A stretch of 64,000 bases of DNA from Patiria miniata (Eukaryota > Echinodermata > Asteroidea > Valvatida > Asterinidae): positions 8,055,203 through 8,119,202 of the forward strand of contig NW_024037057.1 in the NCBI RefSeq assembly GCF_015706575.1, given 5' to 3'. The notes beneath the pieces were generated by a model. The model worked only from the letters and a program-made list of their open reading frames with translations. It had not been told where the DNA came from and did no database searches. How positions within the stretch are numbered: the stretch's first letter is position 1; every line of letters starts with the position of its first letter. The position numbers and the translations under genes are program-made. Positions 31,860-44,164 of this stretch are shown one piece after another.

Positions 31860-33690
31860 CATGAATTATGGAATTTAGTGTGTAAACATAAAACAATAAA
31901 AACACTGTACAGACGGGAAAATTGTATTAATTGTGTTGTTTTTTGTTAATACTTAATTGTTTATGTAAATTGGAATAGAAAAATAATCAGACCGTGGTAG
32001 CATGACAAAGGTCTATTGTTTTTCTTCTGCAACAAAGCACACACATGCGTAAAATATTAATTATATCGCGTAACTTTATGACGTTCAAATTTCAAGCGAA
32101 GATCGAAGCGACACCGTACTGGTAAGTTCACACTGAGCAGGAAGATTGGGTTGTTTACTGTGTTGTCGTAAATATGGAGGGCTTTTTACTTTCCAATGGA
32201 CCTTTATCATACTGCCACCATTTCAGTCATGTTCCCTGTATCCAATAACAATATTGAAACATAATGTTTTTGTGCAAAAAGAGTCAGACTATTTTTTTCC
32301 TTCCAGCCTCGCTTTGGTTACGTGACGTTGATTTGAATGAGAAAAAAATCAAGATGGCCGCAAGATCTATTACCTTGGACAAAATGCGGAACTTATTAAC
32401 AAGGAATGGTTTTGCCACACGTGTCAATAGATTGCTATTGAGACCTAATAAGCCATTTCACTAACAAATGATAATCATATATGCGCATATTTGGTCATGA
32501 GACAAGAAACGAACGCGGCCTATTGAAAATGGGCATTATTTTCTGGCTTCAGTCGGGTTTATGGTAGTCTAAGTATAACCCGTAATCCACGGAGTCAAGT
32601 CTCCTGTATCCGCTCCGTTCACAATTACCCCCTCACCGGCAAAGAAAGTACAGTCGGGGGTGACCATTCATCTCCATAATAGGGTGACCGACCGACGCCA
32701 TCTTGCCGGACTGCAATTGTGCCGCGACGCGCGGCCGTTCCACTTCGTGTACATAGTACAAATCCCCTGGTGTACGTGCGTCACACACAAGGAATGGTTC
32801 GCGTCAACCAGCTACGGGCAAGTTCCCGCAAGACGTGTTGTTGACAGTTGGTTAACCATAGTTCGACTACTGACTAGCCTTTGTTGGTGTGTCTAGGTTT
32901 TTTAAGTTGTAGTGGTCAAAAATAAAATCGCAGTTTTAGCACCTCATGGTCGATGTTGTTGGCTTATTGCATTCTTTTCATTGGAGTTCAAAACAAACTA
33001 CTAAATCCAATGTCTACAAAAGCAGATGAACGGAGACGCTATGAAAGGGGCATTCACAAATAAAACAAATTATCTCCTGGGCAAGAGATAATTGGCTGAG
33101 ATTAATGTTACCTAGATTACGCAAGGTGTGATTTATGCAGGAATAGTTCACTTCTGTCACGTCACACTAACTAGATATCGTAAGCCGGCAGCTTTTTGGA
33201 AAATATCCCGCTCACTAGATAATGATATATCTCGTGTGCATTCGAATTTTTTTTAAAGTTTTATTCAATGTCCCTTTAGGGACTTTGTACAGATAAGAAC
33301 AATTTGTGTCTCCAACGTTGAATGAAACCAGGAAATCTGTCTGCTGCCACCAATAATGTCTATATTTCCAATCGATCCATTTTTATCTCTGTCGTTCATC
33401 CAAGCCTCACGTCCTGGACTCTGCCCGTTTCTGAACTTTGATCGGGTACATTTCGTTGACACTCGGTATATGTTTGCAAAAGCTTGGGTATTTCGCTAGC
33501 CCCCCTCCCTTATTAATCGTTTTTGTCTGCAAAAATATTTGTCCTGTCGGCATGGGCGTCGCCAGGATTTTTTTTAAGGGGGGAGGGGAGACAAAGCACA
33601 TTTCCCCCAATCCTAGTACTTTTGCAAGCATATTCTCAATTGTTCAGTTTTTCGAGGGTGGGTGGGGGACATTTGCCCACCCCATACATC
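31860..33690 (+). repeat. Left arm of a large inverted repeat
   Basis: Aligns in reverse with 46120-48560. Matching marks include AACCAGCTACGGGCAAGTT-like sequence near 32807, TGTCCCTTTAGGGACTTTG near 33269 and GGCATGGGCGTCGCCAGG near 33549. It also includes a MITE copy at 32195-32371 and a truncated hAT MITE at the inner end. Non-coding; arm similarity is high but broken by indels. Confidence 0.85.
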
Positions 33691-33694
33691 CATC

Positions 33695-33729
<35 letters not shown>

Positions 33730-34754
33730 CCAAAAAAAAGATTTCGATGCATTTTGACGATATTATTTCACGGACAAATCGACTAAAAATTAGGTCATGA
33801 AATTTCCGGGTTTTTTTTCGAGAACGACGAAAGTCTCCCAAATGTGGAGGTAATCAAAGGAAAGAGTGAACCTTCATCTACAAAATATCTCGTGAACGTG
33901 ATGTCGTTAATATTTTAAGAATGCGGTGTACACCTAATGTTTCCAACAACTTCCATTTTTTTACAACGCGAAAAAAATCGTCGCCATTGTAAAGCATAGA
34001 GCGAGGAACCCAAACACGGTGTGACCTTGTGACCCATCTGCAGATTGAGGGCGCTTACCTATTCACGGACTTCTTGGCTGTCACGTATGGTGCGCAGACT
34101 GGGATCAGCAGTAACGTATCCAGCTTTTGATGTCGGGGGGGGGGGGCAACCGTACATTCGCGCCGAAATGTGCACATGTTTTATTTTTCCGGACACTCAG
34201 CCTTCGTAAAATCTGGTCGCGGGGTTGGGGGCTAGCTCGTTCCCACCTTCAAAATGGGGGCGCTCTTCAAAACTGACCATTGTTATGCATACTGCAAATG
34301 ATATACGCCCATTTTCACGGCGTATTGTGATGGTTTTTCACCGGGTTTTCTTTTGGGGATTTTTGTCAGAACTCTCTAACCATTTATTGAAATAATTGCT
34401 GGGAAAAAAATATTTGTCAAAAAGTCCCCCTGCCACCACTGGAGACGCCACTGCTTGGATCTCAAGCCGCTTTTTAACACCGATAAATAAAATAATTATG
34501 ATGTGCAATAATACAGCTCATAGGTCAAAGGTTGGTACACGGCGGATTTTAAAATGTAAACACATTACTACTGTCGTTTGCTCCACTTGTAAAATTCGTT
34601 CATCACTGCAATCAGATCAATGACTGCTAGAATCGGATTTGCAGTGAATTATCGAAAATACAATTGGGAACACGTTGTTTTTGTGTCTAAAGTTCTCTCT
34701 GTTCGTGTTCAAGTTCCCGCCGTTTTCAAATCGTCCGGTTACGTCATTACACCT
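33691..34754. other. Gene-free stretch inside the inverted repeat
   Basis: Poly-T run at about 33700-33725 and G-run near 34135-34146. The segment with GTCCGG/CCGGACACTCAGCC (about 34189-34270) matches the hAT-like insertion at 47525. No exon. Confidence 0.4.
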
Positions 34755-35108
34755 GAACAACACGAGTATCACGTGACGACTAATCAGACTCTGGGGTGGG
34801 CATATGCAACACATGTCTGTGTAGATGGACGGCCTCGTAGTGTAAATAACTGTCTCAATGCTGCCAAGTACATGGTAGCAATATCATATCAAGTTCATGA
34901 AGTCTAAAGTCTAAGTATGCGTACAGAAGTTATACATGTACACAGTGAATACTAATCTACGGAAAAGGTGAAGGGAGGAGCGATTCACTTGTCTGGCAAT
35001 TGCAATGAGTGTAGAAAACAGACGAATTTGGTCTTGGGTTCAAAGACCGAATTGGGTACGAATGAAAACTGGGTCTTGGGTTCGAATGAAAGCTGGGTAA
35101 AACCTACG

Positions 35109-35225
35109 TAATAGACCCTGGCCCTGGCGAAGCCGACCGTGGTCTATGATATGCAAACAGATTCGGCGATTAATTATGCAAGTACTACTATACTTATGAC
35201 CCGGAGAAACCGACCAATCAGCATC
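35109..35225 (+). repeat. Inverted repeat unit with TAATAGACC end (left)
   Basis: Starts TAATAGACCCTGGCCCTGG, itself a 42-bp palindrome, and continues with GATTAATTATGC and GACCAATCAGCA. An inverted partner lies at 40960-41067. They are either the two ends of a 6-kb element or two separate insertions. Confidence 0.5.
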
Positions 35226-35229
35226 ATGT

Positions 35230-36938
35230 GCCTTCTATACATGCGTAATTCGAGCTCCCCCGTGCGTAAACATCACGCCCACGATGAGTAGCATTTTTGA
35301 TCAGGTTGTTGAATAACCAAAAAAAGTGGCATCTAAATTGATCAATCACAATCTTAGTCCTGATTTCGGAATGAAATGACGTCGAGCATGCTTAGATATA
35401 TCAGACGTTCTACCGAACTGAGACGGGCTGCGTGGAGAACGGATGAGAGTCAGACTACGTCAAACCTAGACTTGACCAAATCTGGGTTGCGCTTACCCCG
35501 TATCTAAATGTGCGCATTGCGCATACGTACTCTGTACACACCGTACCATAACGCCCTCTCATGCGTCAAATCCAGACCAACATGTTAAAAACGTACATGT
35601 ACATGTTATTTTTATGCAGCCATGCAGCAACTTTTGCACCACATGTATGCACATGCTATGCAATACATGCACAAACATGTACTTTTAATACGCGTGTCGT
35701 ACAATGTACAAGAGTACAGAGTACAATTAACAATGTACGGGGTGTGCGCATTGTTATAAGGCACGCGAGCTGTACCAGCCATGCTTCTGGAAAGATGTAA
35801 ACTAAGTGATTTTTGTGATTTTTTTTTTTAAGATACCGACTTCAAGCAATTCCGACTTGATTCAAGTCTAGGTCAAACCAGACAAAATAACCAGTAGCAA
35901 CACGTGAACTTAGCAAACAGACATTGACGCACAGGAAGCAGTTTTGAAGTGGCGGTGGTGGAATTGTAGAGGAACCTTTGGTCTTATCTTCTTCCCAAGC
36001 TCAGACACTGTTCTACTGATAACATTATCTATTTTAGCAACCTTCGCCCCCAAATACAAGTTTCGTTTTCGAATAAGTTTGCGATGATGTGCATATAAAC
36101 ACCGGATAACGAGTAATTACTATAATAATGCATGCGTAAGCACGACTGTCGTATCTTTGACCCCAAATAGCGTCCAACACCACGTAATCAGAGAGAAAAA
36201 AAACTATAATTCTCCCCAATGCAGTGGTGTAACTCTGTGCCGGCGAGTGGGGGGATGGGGATGACCAAAATCCAAAAATGGCCCGGCCGTGGAAATTCGC
36301 TGCTGCTGGACATCACATTTTACTAGGGGGCACTCTTCAGGTTACTCGCGCTTACATTTTTAAAAGCTTTTGTACTTTGTTTCTCCAATTTTCAGTGCTA
36401 TTGAATACATTTGAGTTGTTCGGAAAATACCTCAAAATCCGCATTTTTTTATCATCACAAAAAGTGTCTGTGTGTGTGTGTGTGGGGGGGGGGGGATGAT
36501 TCAATAGCCCACCCCCGGTCAAAAAGTGGTGGAGGGGGGGGGGGATATGTACCCAAATCTCCCCGGGATTTACGCCCCTGCCCCCATGTCTATATAACAT
36601 GAACATTTCTTCTTAGTCTCTTCGCACCGGTTAACGATTGATGTTTGGAAATTCAAGATATACAGTGCCTGTAGTTTTTGGAGGTACCATTTTTTTCTTC
36701 CTCGGAAAGAATTAAAATGAAAATGAAACCAAACAAAATAAAAACGAACTTTATCCACTGCTAGTCAAACAGCGTGTAATGATCACAAAGTTCACGATTT
36801 GTGTCACTTCAACTAAACACTTCAAAGTTTTGGATATGAGAGAACAATATATCTCTCCCAAACAACCAGTCTGCGTGACTTTGCGGCTGTTGGAATAAAC
36901 CTATCGGTAAAACATTTACAAAACGGTTTAACCGTTTC
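35230..36938. other. Gene-free part of the older copy
   Basis: Contains TGTACATG-rich sequence (35590-35720) and, at 36470-36560, a GT/poly-G tract matching the G-rich tract at 39160-39230, next to a shared block around CTGGACATCACATT. No exon. Confidence 0.45.
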
Positions 36939-37147
36939 AAGTTACGGAATTTTAAACACAACCACCGTTTTAAGGGTCTGTCCACAGATCACAAAAAAAG
37001 GTGTGCGTTCTTTCAGCAAAACGAAAACAATTCACACACATCCATGTGTGATTTCTTTTCGTTTTGTTGAAAGAACAAAACGTTTATTTTTTTGTGATCC
37101 GTGGACAGAAACTTAAAACGGTGACTGTGTTTTAAATTCTGTAACTT
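36939..37147. mobile_element. Foldback MITE, about 95-bp arms
   Basis: Left arm AAGTTACGGAATTTTAAACA through GTCCACAGATCAC and TTCAGCAAAACGAAAA. The right arm is the inverted copy ending CTGTAACTT. The loop at about 37033-37050 is itself a CACACATCCATGTGTG dyad. Confidence 0.85.
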
Positions 37148-37801
37148 AAAGAGTACATGAGTGATTTGAATGATTCTTGTATAAGACACCTTAAGAATTG
37201 GGCTTTTATATCCTACATTTTGAAAATACTAGATACAGAACTTCTTCAAAACAATGGTCCCAACATTTGGGTTTTGGGTTTTTTTTTTACTCACCCTGAA
37301 TATAGTGATGAGATGCCACATTAGCTTCAACACTGACAGCTGCCAAGGGTATCCCATATTTTCCAACCCCTTGTCAAATTTTCGAATTTCCAGGACATTA
37401 TCTAGTCTCAGTATCACCCGTATCCAACGTCTGATATATGAGAGAAATGCAATGTGGCGACATTCTGATTAGAAATGTGGACTAAGCTGTTGATTGGCTA
37501 CCATGTTTTTGCAATGCGTGAACAGATTTACGGACCCTTTTGAAGACGCCCGCTGAATTGTTAAAATGTCGAGGTCAAGACGCAGTCTTGTTTTGCCTAA
37601 TTAATCGCTAGATCTGCTCATATATCATAGACGCTTGTATACAAATGGATGATTCTATAGACTAGGTATTACCCCGGCCGAGAACAAATGCTAAAATTAA
37701 ACAATAAAACACAGCGATAAAATAAAGGCATGTGGTCGAACATGAGGAGTCCACCGGTCATTACACTTATAGGACCAATCAATTAAATATGTTTTGCTCG
37801 T
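37148..37801. other. Gene-free stretch
   Basis: No exon or repeat recognised before the candidate 3' end block of the older Ly6 gene. Confidence 0.35.
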
Positions 37802-37807
37802 TTTATT
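37802..37807 (-). terminator. Candidate polyadenylation signal AATAAA, Ly6 gene 39798-42777
   Basis: AATAAA on the minus strand in the block GCTCGTTTTATTG shared with the other two duplicated genes. It is 2.0 kb past the stop codon, part of the distance being a SINE and hAT fragments inserted later. Confidence 0.3.
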
Positions 37808-38447
37808 GTGTAAATAATCATCGTGGAAAAAGTAATCTAGTGTGTTTAAGACCGTTTAATCTAATTGTATTAAACATTTTCTGTCATTTTTTTTTTTAAA
37901 ATTAATTCAACAAAAACTCAAAAAGAAAAACTCACCAAAACAAATGTATTGCCTTCGTCAAACTGTCCAATGCTGAATTAACAACCCTGGTTAGGCAAAC
38001 AATATGATTTATAAAATCCACTTTTTTTGTTTTACAAGACGGGCCTTCAAAAGGACTTTCTAATTGTTGAATATTTTTAACTTTTGAAATGAGGTTTTAT
38101 CGCTGGTGATGTTTGAAGACAATCGTGACGACGATTCTTGAAATCGCATTTTTCTGGACGAAAGAGGTTTCAGAGGCATTGTGTTTAAATGGTGATATTC
38201 TTTGAACGGATTGAGCAATTTCAGTAATTTTTGCATCTAAATGTAGCTTATGAAATTGGCTTTCCAGTCATTATTATGTTTGGTGCTACATATTTTCTTA
38301 AATATAAAAAAAATGATACCGATCATACGAATAATGTATAGCAGTCTCATTTTTATTAACAATAATTTTCATCGCAGTGATTGTATAAAGTACGTTGAGT
38401 AGGGTCCTCTTGTCGTTTTGATTTTGACAACCGCGCGTCAGCTATAG

Positions 38448-38815
38448 AATATAATAATAATAATCGGCATTTAAGAACGCTCTTTTTAGTACACTAAATC
38501 ACAGCGCTTACAGTATTATTATTATCCCTGATCATTGGGCCAATTTAACATTCCAAATACCATCTCAGCTCCCTGGGGAGTATACAGCTCGATGCTGCCT
38601 GTTAGGCGCAAGCAAGCTAAATCAATCACATAACCATCTCTGCCCTCACAGGTACCCATTTACCCCTGGGTGGAGAGAAGCAATGAGTGACAAAGTGCCT
38701 TGCTCAAGGGCACACGCACCATGACCCCGCCAGGACTCGAACCCACAACCTGCAGCTTTACCCACAGACCACGAATCAGTGCTCTTAACCACGAGGCCAC
38801 AGTACTCCACTATGC
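38448..38815 (-). mobile_element. tRNA-derived SINE
   Basis: On the minus strand the head has the A box TGGCCTCGTGGTTAAGAGC and the B box GGTTCGAGTCC at tRNA spacing. It is followed by a body with GCAAGGCACTTTGTCACTCA and GGTAAATGGGTACCTG, and an (ATT)n tail. The body has the flavour of the Deu domain known in deuterostome SINEs (GGGCAAGGCACTTT); that is my inference. It is about 90 percent identical to 45303-45671 and was inserted after the older Ly6 copy split off. Confidence 0.9.
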
Positions 38816-39233
38816 ATTCTATAGCCGATTTTTATCCAACGATCTCATCGATCGAATGTATTTTCTCTTCGATAAATGTTATCAAATCTAAAGAGTGCGG
38901 TCCTTCCAAACAATTTCCAACTTAGAGGATAATGAAATAAACCATAGTCACACCTTTAAAGAAGCACATTTAAAGAAATATAAGACACTAACGAAATAAT
39001 TATACAACACAAAATGTATGATAAACGGATTTCAAAATGTTATTAATAATTTCACCAAAATCCAAAAATTGGCTGCTGGACATCACATTATACTAGGGAG
39101 ACTCTTCAGGTTACTCACGCTTACATTTTTTAAAGCTTTTGTACTTTGTTTCTCCACTTTTCAGTGTGTGTGTGGGTGGGGGGGGGGTGATTCAATAGCC
39201 CATCCCCCGGTCAAAAAGTGGGGGAGGGGGGCA

Positions 39234-39460
39234 TGGGCGTCGCGAGGGGGGGGGCAAGGGGGGCACTTGCCCCCCCCCCCCTGGAAAAGCCAAAAAAAAA
39301 AAAAGGAAGATAAAAAAGAAAAAAAGAAAAAGAAAAAGAGGCGCGAAGACAAAGTGGTGTAAATTTGATGAGTTGGGGGGGGGAGGGCAAAATGTCCTTG
39401 CCCCCCTCTAAAACTGATAAATCGAGAATGTGTTGAGAAATACAAGCATTTTTTTGCATT
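39234..39460. mobile_element. hAT MITE fragment (GGGCGTCGC family)
   Basis: Left end CATGGGCGTCGCGAGG, G/C hairpin, GGAAAAGCC, purine-rich stretch, then CCCCCTCTAAAACTGA. The right end is missing. Same family as 4469-4687 and 45984-46247. Confidence 0.65.
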
Positions 39461-39797
39461 TTTTATCATTTGATATTATTATGATATTATTGAAAAATGT
39501 AAGTAATGGCAATATTTGAGAAGCAAAATTAAATAGACAATCGTGTTGAAAGATCTTTTACTCATTATTTAAAAAGAAAAAAAAAAGCAAGTCAGCGGAA
39601 GCTTTTCATAACTTTACATGACATCCTTAAAAGCATGGCTCGCATTCTAAGGAAGAAAGGTCAATAATAATGTTGATTCTTTGTTCGGGCGCAAGAAAAC
39701 CAAAAACCACTTTATTTAAAAAATCATTGTTTTTTGGTAAATAAGGATGGAATTGCGTGTTCACAAGTCCCCCAAAATAGTGACAGTCGCAAATCTG

Positions 39798-42777
39798 TTA
39801 GAAAACAGCTTTTGCTACGAACATCATGGCAGCCAAAGCGACATAGCTGACTTGACGAGTGGTGGCGCTGTTGCATCTATCTCCAGTGCAGCAGCAGATA
39901 ATGTTCTTGTCATTTGCTACCGCACATCCATTGTCCCCAACATCTCCTGACTTACATGCCGCCGCAACGGCACATGAGCGTACAACGTTTCCCAAAAGTT
40001 TGATTTTCTAAAGATAAAGGAAAAAGAGAAATACTTACTAAACCTACGAACCAATCACGACGCATGAAGTAAAGGACTGGGGGCCGGGAGGGGAGGGGTG
40101 GTCGCGACGGTCGCAGGCATAGGCCCTGTAAACATTTAGCCAATTTCGTGGAGCTGCTAGGCATAGCATTTGTTAGTAAAACAACAACAACAACAGCAAC
40201 AACAGCAGCAACAGCAGCAACAGCCGCAACAGCCCCAACAGCAACAACTACGTGAACAAAATGCGCGTCAAATATTCAATACTGCGCCCAGTGTATGTAA
40301 GGCTGCATCCGAATCAACTGTCTAGAGCTAGGTCTAGGTCTGCGCCCATTGAAAATATGCGGGGACGCGCTGACAATAGACGTAGCCGTAGCTCTGGAAG
40401 CCCGTTTCGGACACGGCCTTAGTCTGAGTATCACCCGTTATCCACATTATAACGTCTCATTAGAAAAACACTCTCGTAAAAAAATGGTCCGGTTAACTTA
40501 TTCTTTATGATAGGACTTGCGGTTTTGCCGAAGTCAATTGAGCGTGATCGGCTGACTGACAAGGTTTACGCACAAAAACCCCGGCCAAGAAGGTTTTGTT
40601 ATAAAACCGGCCGGACCACTTTTAACGAGAGTGTGCTGGTAATGGCTGAGCCTGCGTGCTGCCAAAGTTACCAATGGCATTCCTACATTTTCTTGTGCAA
40701 ATATGACCATTTTTCGACCCTAATGTTATCAAATCTGCATGCTCTTAGATAATAGCCCAAAAGCTAGAGAGACGATCCTCGGCTATATTCGCACGATTCC
40801 ACCGATTTTTTAACTAGACGGTCTTTTTATTTAATTTTTTTTCAAAGAATTGTGGGGTCACTTTTCATGCAAATAACTCGCGTAGAAATTTTTGAAACCC
40901 TAATCAATCGAGAATTTATTGCGCCCGCTGTCGGTCTTATTGCGCCATTCGGATGTATAGTCTGTCTGCTGATTGGTCAGTTTCTCGTGTCCAAACGCAT
41001 AATTAATCACCGAATCCGTTTACGTATAATAGGCCATGGTTGGCTTCGCCAGGGCCAGGGTCTATTACTTAGACTAGGTGATATGTAATATACGAGTAAA
41101 ACGATATCGGCGGCCAAAAATTAAAAAAGTGGCGACAACGCGTGAGTGATTTTATCCCGATTGAACTTTGACCTGGACTACTTCATCGATATACCAAACT
41201 GGCTTAGTATTATTCTATGTATATTTGTAATAAGGTTTTGGTAAGGTAAGCGTTTTGATTAATTTCTTACTCTGTAAAGAGGGCATATAGGCCTACTCTA
41301 CTGTCTTGTATTTCTTCATAGATATATTTCACACAGTGTGCATGATATAGCGAAATGCAAAACCGTTTCTCAAACGTTGTCCTTGGTTTGTCTCCGGTTC
41401 CAGCTGCGTTGCCAAATTTCAGACCAGAAGCCAGAGACAAAGACGGAGACGAACTTTGAGAAACGACTAAGAATGTTTTCCCCATAAAAAGTAGGCCTTC
41501 ACTCATACCCCACAAGCGTCATATTCCGCAGTGCAATTTACAAGGTAAGCTTTGCTCTTCTCCTTATCGAATGGATCAGTACATCCATCATACGAGGCGG
41601 TACACTGGTAGCACGGCTTCACGGCTTTGCCAACACCTGGTGTGAAACGAAATTTCATTCAATTAAAACAAAATTAAAGACCAACACACTTTGATTTTCG
41701 ATAAAGAATAACATGCAAGATACAACAGAAATTCGAATTCAACTTCCAGTTATAATTTATACGCCCTTCTTTATATTTTTGCTGACGTCATACTTTAAGG
41801 GCCAAAACGAGGCTGTGGGCGGTGCATTTTTCAAGATGTCGGCGAAGTTGACAAATTGAGTACACCGCCAGACATCAGCTTCTATCTAGTTTCCAACAAT
41901 CCTAAACGTCGAAATTAATGGATAGTGAAGATCAGACGAGACGAAGCCCCCCCCCCCCCCCCCCCCGTACATGATGGTAGATTATAGTTTATCAACGAGC
42001 AATATAGTCTACATCTGCAGTCGGCAGTGCAGGCATGACGCACGGCCGCGTGTAGCTTGGGAAACAAATCAAGAATTCGACATTATAGAGCTGGGGCCAC
42101 ATCTAGTTTTTGTCCAGCAGTCGGAAAGTGGCGGAGGCCGTGAAATTTGGCCTCAACACAGCCATCGCAATTACCACTTTGTTTGATATATTCGTCAGTT
42201 TTTTGTCTGTTTCAAGTCGATCTTTTGCTTCATTAGTGATTCACCCAGCGTTTAAGATTCACAAAGCACAAGATTCACTTGAAACAGAAAAATAAAATCG
42301 TCTCCGGCTTTGTATACGGCTTCAGCCCTGATATATAAAACGTGTGACGTCAGCATAAATACTGAGAAATGCGTATGGAGTATTTAGAAAGAATACTATC
42401 GAAGATCCAAGATTCAAGAACCCATGTTCGCTTGATACAAACATTTGGTGTTTAAATTAACGTGCCAACAGGTTTTTTTTTAAACATCTGTTAAAAACAA
42501 AGGGAGGTTTCGCAAGCGCACGGATACGCTTACAAATACGTTTAGCTATCCGTATCCGTTTTTTACTTAAGTGTAGCGAGCGAGATATGCGTGTCGTTGT
42601 AAGCGTATCCTTTCGCTTGCGAACCTCCCTATTGTCGTCCTGAGAACGTCATCGAAACAAAGTTCTACGGGTCGTCTGTATTACTACAGAGCCAACTTAT
42701 TAGTTAAGGTGTACAGCATTTGGCTGAGACTCACCAAGGCAAGCAAGAAGCAAAACGAACATCATGGTCCAGCTCAT
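39798..42777 (-). CDS. Ly6/uPAR-domain GPI-anchored protein (older duplicate)
   Basis: CDS is complement(join(39798..40007, 41509..41636, 42735..42777)), 126 residues. Exon 1 gives the signal peptide MSWTMMFVLLLACLG. Exon 2 has KPCYQCTASYDGCTDPFDK, again the CYxC...CxDPF pattern of Quiver/Sleepless-like Ly6 proteins. Exon 3 starts KIKLLGNVV and runs to IICCCTGDRCN and the GPI tail. Twelve cysteines follow the signal peptide. Donors GTATGA and GTGAGT, acceptors TAG and CAG, phases 1 and 0. Residues 102-126 are identical to those of the two recent duplicates although the ectodomain differs at about half its positions. A leader acceptor at 42815 and TATA promoter at 44133-44140 complete the gene. 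A (CAA/CAG)n tract and a small MITE lie in intron 2. Confidence 0.92.
40178..40250 (+). repeat. (CAA/CAG)n microsatellite
   Basis: About 24 imperfect trinucleotide units such as AACAGCAACAACAGCAGC within intron 2 of the older Ly6 gene. Confidence 0.9.
40298..40421. mobile_element. Small MITE (TAAGGC ends)
   Basis: 124 bp, from TAAGGCTGCATCCGAA to TTCGGACACGGCCTTA, imperfect inverted ends of about 16 bp. A half copy ends at about 45110 (CGTTTCGGATTGGGTCTTAG). Confidence 0.55.
40960..41067 (-). repeat. Inverted repeat unit with TAATAGACC end (right)
   Basis: The inverted partner of 35109-35225; it ends CCAGGGTCTATTA and includes a 42-bp palindrome. It lies in intron 2 of the older Ly6 gene. 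Confidence 0.5.
42501..42630. mobile_element. Small foldback MITE (AGGGAGGTT ends)
   Basis: 130 bp with inverted ends AGGGAGGTTTCGCAAGCG and CGCTTGCGAACCTCCCT plus GGATACGCTTACAA facing TTGTAAGCGTATCC. It sits in intron 1 of the older Ly6 gene, about 100 bp from exon 1. Confidence 0.8.
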
Positions 42778-42814
42778 GGTTGAGCAGGTCAATGTTTTGC
42801 AGCAACGTGAAGTC
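42778..42814 (-). other. 5' UTR part of exon 2, Ly6 gene 39798-42777
   Basis: The acceptor TTCTGTTAACAG is followed by 37 untranslated bases before the ATG, identical in length to the other two duplicated genes. Confidence 0.75.
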
Positions 42815-44064
42815 CTGTTAACAGAACATGGTGAACAAACAAATTCTGTGATAGAAGTTGAAATCGTACATAAATGGATGAATGTGTGACATGATAGGAT
42901 GTGTAGATTTATAGCATGTATTATTTTCCCCGTGTCTAAGCTTTTTCAGTAAAGGTTGTTGAAAAACAAGAGGTAACAGTGTTTAATGAAAACGAGGAGA
43001 CCCCGTGTAATTAGAACTCAACAGATTACTCAAAGGATTAAAATTGCATTTGTATTTTACTGTTTTGTATAATCTGTAATTCTCATTTAGCTCGATAACT
43101 TCCAATGACATTCCATGGACAGCTATAAAAATAGGTTATTTTAGTAAAACACGCACAACTTCTGATAGAATGGATCAATTTCAGTCTTTATTTTCAGATG
43201 AGAGGAAGAATAATTATGCTCTCTTCAGCAATACTGTATTGGTATATAATTTGATTGTTTTTTGCAAAATTAATCACTCATCAAGATCACTTTCTTTTTC
43301 GACTTGGTATCCACCCCCTTCCCTTCGGTATCATATTTCTTCAATGAAAGTGACGTATGTAGTGACGTATGCCATTCCTTTTTTGTGGGCTAGCCTGTAT
43401 AGAATACTCGGGATAGTGCCTACACTATAACCGTATTAATTAACAACAATTGCGGTTATTTTGAGTAGAACATGTCTCAAATTTAAATCGATACATTAAA
43501 AAAAATAATCAACATCTTCTGACCCTAGAGGTCCAAAAGAAATATCTGTTTAAATTAAAAAAAATTTTTTTTTAATTCATTCCGTGATAATTCATTTAGA
43601 AACATCTAAAAAAAACATCAGCACAACAACTGACTAGGGTCAGCGTTTCGTACCTGTGATACCACTCGGTATCCCTCGTAAGCAATGGTGTTATCATCTT
43701 AGGCCTATTTTAATATCTTGCGAATCGTTCAGTTAATTACACGTGTAGTGTATCACAAACTGACCAATTATTTTATACAATCTTTGAGATTTGTATAAGT
43801 CCAAATGCAGGTTTGTAAAACGTACAAATACAGCTGAGACGGATCTCTGTAAATTCTTCAATCAAACTATTCAGAGAAAGAGAAACGAATAGTGTTTAGA
43901 TTTTGAGTGATCGCAATTCGTCTTTGGGTTGGTCGTAGAGAACCCAAATGCTCGCGCCTATTCGAAATATTGATCATATAGACCTTGCTTTTTAACCTGT
44001 CCCCCAAAAAGTTTTCGGTTGTGTTTTTTATTTTATTTTTTGCCCCGTGTCTACAAATCCTTAC

Positions 44065-44164
44065 CTTAAGTCTTGTCCTTTGTAAATGCTGACGTATCGA
44101 CAGGAATTATGCTAACCTCCGCGACGCCCCTCTTTATATACCCAAATTCCGGCGCACTGATTGG
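44065..44164 (-). promoter_or_regulatory. TATA/CCAAT promoter and non-coding first exon of the Ly6 gene 39798-42777
   Basis: On the minus strand: CCAAT at 44164-44160, TATATAAA at 44140-44133, leader containing TTAGCATAATTCCTGTCGAT, and donor CTTAAG|GTAAGG with the exon ending at 44065. Splicing to the acceptor at 42815 removes 1.25 kb. The equivalent of this intron at 26031-28471 is longer because of the LINE tail and a MITE. Confidence 0.7.

Noticed and set aside
33438..33841. 120-residue frame and others across poly-T/G runs
   Set aside because: They are translations of low-complexity hAT MITE sequence with homopolymers.
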